A DNA stretch of 54,954 bases, taken from contig JAPOQN010000015.1 of NCBI GenBank assembly GCA_026710655.1, positions 1 through 54,954 on the forward strand, given 5' to 3'. The DNA comes from Chloroflexota bacterium (GTDB lineage: Bacteria > Chloroflexota > Dehalococcoidia > Tepidiformales > Tepidiformaceae). The notes beneath the pieces were generated by a model that did not search any database, was not told the DNA's origin, and saw only the letters and a program-made list of their open reading frames with translations. Shown here piece after piece: positions 52,432 through 54,954 of the stretch (position 1 is the first letter of the stretch; each line of letters starts with the position of its first letter). Made by a program: the position numbers and the translations under genes.

Positions 52432-53897
52432 CAGGCGCCTCCCCTGGCCCCCTGGGCCACCGCACCCTCCTCTGCCGCAGCGGCCGCGCGAACGCCCTCT
52501 CGCAGCCGGTCGAGGAGCAGGTCGAGCAGGTCGCGGCGGGAGGTACGCGGATTGGTGGCGGCGATGACGCAGTTGGTGGAGTCGAGGAAGGGGTCGAGCA
52601 TGCGGAGGTTGTTGACGCGCAGGCTGGTGCCCGTCTCGGTGCCCTCGATGAGGATGTCGGCGTCCTCGGGCACGAAGGCCTCGCTCGCGCCGGCGATGGG
52701 GATGATGGCGGTGTGGGGCAGGCGAAGCTCGCGCGCCCACTCCTCGGCGAGACCGGGGAACTCGCTGGCGATGCGCACGGGGCGCCCGAGGCGGGACCAG
52801 ATTGCGAGCGCCTCCTGCGTGGTCTCAGCGGGGAAGTCGTTGTGGACGACGGGTCCGATGCGGTAGCGGCTGCGGCGCAGGTCGAGGGCCATCTCGACGG
52901 GGGAGGCGGGGAAGAAGGCGAGGTGCTCGCGCAGGCGATCGACGCCGCTAACGGCGATATCGAAGGCGCCCATGGCGACGAGGGCGGGCATGTCCTGGGG
53001 CCGCACGACCTTCACCTCGATGCCGTCGATGGGGGAGACAGGGCGGCGCACGAAATCGCGCTCTCCGTAGCCTTCGAAGGCAAGCCCGGCGTCGGCCAGG
53101 GCGGTGAAGGTGTGGCGCTGGGCGTGCCCATCGGGGAGCGCGAAACGGAGGACGCCCGTGTCACGCTCGACGCGGCGGAGGGGGACGTCTGTGGCGCGGT
53201 CGGGGAGGGTCACGGCCGACTCGGTGGGGACGAACGCGGGGGTGAGGGGCTCGACCACGGCGCTGCAGTCGCGGGTGCGGAGGGACTCCGCGTTCGCGAC
53301 GACGGCGACACCGCCACGGAAGAGGCGGTGGAGAGGCACGAGGCCGAGCGCTTCGACGGCGGCGGCATCGGCGGCGGCCACGACGGCAAGGTCGCCATCC
53401 TCGGGAGGGTAGGCTTCGACGGAGCCGTAGAGGTCGAGCAGGGTGTAACGGGGGAGGCGGAGGCGGGAAGCGAGGAGGTCGGTGAGGTTGGGGAGCTCGG
53501 TGGCGAGGCGCACACCGTCGAGGGAGGCGGGGTTGGGGACCTGGCCGGGTTCGAGGCCGGCGCCGGGCGCGGCGCAGAGCCAGACCTCGGTGGCGGGGCC
53601 GGGGAGGGCGCCGACGCGCACGACCTGCTGGCCAGGGAAGCGGGCCTGGAGCTCAGCGACCCAGACATCGCTGCAGATGCCGAGGTCGTAGTTGCCGAGG
53701 GCGACCTGGATGGGGATATCGCGCTCGCGGAAGACGCGGAAGCGGAAACCGCGCTCGTTGACCTCGGAGCGGAGGAGGCGGGAGCCGGCCTCGTAGCCGT
53801 CCATGGCGAGACCCCGGGCGGCCAGCAGCTCGCCTATGGGCTCGCGCAGGGAGCCTGTGGGCACGGCCAGGCCGAGCGGCGCGGCTGCGCTGCTCAT
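52431..53897 (-). CDS. hisG: ATP phosphoribosyltransferase, tandem HisG-like protein
   Basis: 488 residues, more than twice the short HisG form. Two periplasmic-binding-like HisG units are joined. The C-terminal unit (about 250-475) keeps the key features: FALPDGHAQ, MGAFDIAVSGVDRL and the PRPP loop ILIEGTETGTSLRVNNLRML. The N-terminal unit starts LGLAVPTGSLREPIGELLAA and has GNYDLGICSDVWVAE, but its PRPP-loop region (LAVVAAADAAAVEALGLVPL) lacks the ETGT motif. The protein probably works with HisZ, encoded just upstream with a 4-base overlap, with the N-terminal half as a non-catalytic or regulatory copy. Confidence 0.88.
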   Translation of the reverse strand: MSSAAAPLGLAVPTGSLREPIGELLAARGLAMDGYEAGSRLLRSEVNERGFRFRVFRERDIPIQVALGNYDLGICSDVWVAELQARFPGQQVVRVGALPGPATEVWLCAAPGAGLEPGQVPNPASLDGVRLATELPNLTDLLASRLRLPRYTLLDLYGSVEAYPPEDGDLAVVAAADAAAVEALGLVPLHRLFRGGVAVVANAESLRTRDCSAVVEPLTPAFVPTESAVTLPDRATDVPLRRVERDTGVLRFALPDGHAQRHTFTALADAGLAFEGYGERDFVRRPVSPIDGIEVKVVRPQDMPALVAMGAFDIAVSGVDRLREHLAFFPASPVEMALDLRRSRYRIGPVVHNDFPAETTQEALAIWSRLGRPVRIASEFPGLAEEWARELRLPHTAIIPIAGASEAFVPEDADILIEGTETGTSLRVNNLRMLDPFLDSTNCVIAATNPRTSRRDLLDLLLDRLREGVRAAAAAEEGAVAQGARGGA

Positions 53898-54785
53898 TTG
53901 CGCTGCAGCACGAACTGGACCACCTCATCGAGGGTGGCGCGTTCGAGGGAGGAGTCGGAGGCGGTGGCGGCGATGCCGGCGGGCCCGACGATGAGGCGGA
54001 TGGCGGCATCGTGAGCATCGCCGAGGGCGGCGGAGATGCCGTGCCGGTGGAGGGAGCTGGCGAGGCGGAGGGCGTCGGCGAGGCCGGCCTCGCGCTCAGC
54101 GACGATGGCCACGGAAGCGCCGCGGGCGGGCGCACCGCCGAAACGCACGGAGAGGCGGTCGGCGTCGAGGGCGAACCCGCAGGCGCTCTCGGGGGCGTTG
54201 GGGCCGGCGGGCTGGTAGCGACCGCCGCGTCCCCAGGCGCCATCCTCACCACGCAGCTCCCACGTCACGCCGGAGTAGTAGTCGAAGTCGAACGGGAGGG
54301 TGAAGTCGATGGCCACGGTGCGGCCGGTCGCGACGAGGGCGGCGGCGACCTCGCGCAGCTCCTCCAGGGGGGCGACGGCGCCGGGGAGTCCGGTTCGCGC
54401 GAGGGCGATCAGGTTCTCGACGAGGGCAAGCTCGCCGGAGCCGCCGAGGGCGGCCTCCACAAAGGCGAGCGCTGCGGGCTCGCCGGCGAACGCGTCCTGG
54501 ACGGCCACAAGGCCGTTCCCGGCGACATCGTCGAGGAGGGCGCGGCGGGGGAGCACGTCGGTCAGGCCGGCGGCATCGACGGCGGCGCGGGCGACGCCCG
54601 CGTGCGTCAGGCGCAGGTCGACGGGCAGGGAGAGCGCCGCGAATGTATCGGCGGCGACGGCCAGCACCTCAAGGTCGCCGACGACCGGCGGCGCGCCGCG
54701 GGACTCCAGGGCGCACTGCCCGTCCCCGCCCTCCGCGCCGCGGGAGAAGCTCTTGACGTAGAAGAGGGGGGCGGGGAGCTCGATC
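53894..54785 (-). pseudogene. hisZ: HisZ (ATP phosphoribosyltransferase regulatory subunit), 5' part missing at an inversion or assembly junction
   Basis: About 297 residues of the central and C-terminal part of a HisRS-like HisZ are read on this strand: LPAPLFYVKSFSR, GDLEVLAVAADTFAALSLPV, FDFDYYSGVTWELRG, GRGGRYQPAGPNAPESACGF and an anticodon-like C-terminal region. No start codon suits it; the first usable one (GTG at 54667) is well inside the domain, and a stop lies upstream. The missing N-terminal part is found on the opposite strand from about 54782, so the gene is split by an inversion or a fold-back error. It overlaps hisG by 4 bases. HisZ has no tRNA synthetase activity and supports short HisG. 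Confidence 0.8.
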
Positions 54786-54954
54786 CCCGCGCCGGGGCAG
54801 CTGCGACCCTCCCCCCCCGTCGAAGACCCCTTCCGGGGCGCCCCCCGCCAGTGGGGCTACGAAGAGATTCGCACCCCCACGGTCGAGAGCTACAGCCTCT
54901 TCACCTCCGCCGGCGCCCTCTCCCCCGAGATGCTCGCCGGCGCCTACACCTTCC
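54782..54954 (+). pseudogene. hisZ: N-terminal fragment of hisZ in the opposite orientation
   Basis: In one plus-strand frame, from 54852 onward, the sequence reads WGYEEIRTPTVESYSLF then TSAGALSPEMLAGAYTF, which is motif 1 of the HisZ/HisRS fold and exactly the part absent from the minus-strand copy. A stop (TAG at 54758) lies upstream with no start codon between, so this is not a complete independent gene inside the window. It continues past the edge. Two homopolymer runs (8 C at 54810-54818, 6 C near 54841) may carry sequence errors. Confidence 0.7.

Overview
The window is a very GC-rich bacterial chromosome segment with tightly packed genes, many of them overlapping by 4 bases (ATGA or GTGA). 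It best fits the phylum Chloroflexota, probably an aerobic, peptidoglycan-making relative of the class Dehalococcoidia. The grounds are Thr-Pro repeat linkers in a surface protein, the HisZ type, many CaiB/BaiF CoA-transferases, crotonase, thiolase and MaoC-type genes, and a Ku/LigD pair. This assignment is inference; no rRNA is present. I see no phage, insertion sequence or CRISPR array.

Layout. 1-7.1 kb: 5' part of a thiolase, a gene-poor stretch with a perfect hairpin, a large cadherin/fibronectin surface protein broken by a frameshift in a C8 tract, an SDR and tRNA-Asn. 7.2-9.3 kb: a UbiB-like kinase and two small membrane proteins. 9.4-18.5 kb: a pyrimidine operon (leader peptide, pyrR, pyrB, pyrC, carA, GNAT, membrane protein, carB, pyrK-like), whose leader holds a PyrR-binding hairpin next to a strong ribosome binding site. 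18.6-24.7 kb: coiled-coil protein, yggU, recA with a LexA box, recX, rny, a PHP phosphoesterase, fabZ and a zinc-finger membrane protein. 24.7-31 kb: acs, then the ku-ligD end-joining operon with a small unknown third gene. 31.1-33.2 kb: a cyclic di-AMP riboswitch in front of a KamA-family radical SAM gene, then a SnoaL-like gene. 33.2-37.8 kb: crotonase, a double CaiB protein, nitrilase and a DUF2283 protein. 37.8-45.4 kb: cinA, an epoxide hydrolase, HAD, muconolactone-isomerase-like, flavin reductase and Rieske genes, and a compact acyl-CoA module (two hot-dog proteins, CaiB, unknown, CaiB). 45.4-54.9 kb, minus strand: cyclophilin, murE, Nudix, and a histidine operon (hisZ, a double hisG, a zinc phospholipase-like gene, hisD, hisC, hisB).

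The most interesting signals are regulatory. The riboswitch leader contains a sequence, AGCCTCC, complementary both to a segment overlapping the 3' strand of the aptamer's closing stem and to the kamA ribosome binding site, so a complete translational switch can be read from the sequence. The pyr leader hairpin pairs with the start of the ribosome binding site of a 20-residue leader peptide that overlaps pyrR. Ten genes have a TAnnnT box 6-8 bases before the start codon, which indicates widespread leaderless transcription. At the right edge the N-terminal and C-terminal parts of hisZ lie on opposite strands, pointing to an inversion or a fold-back assembly error.
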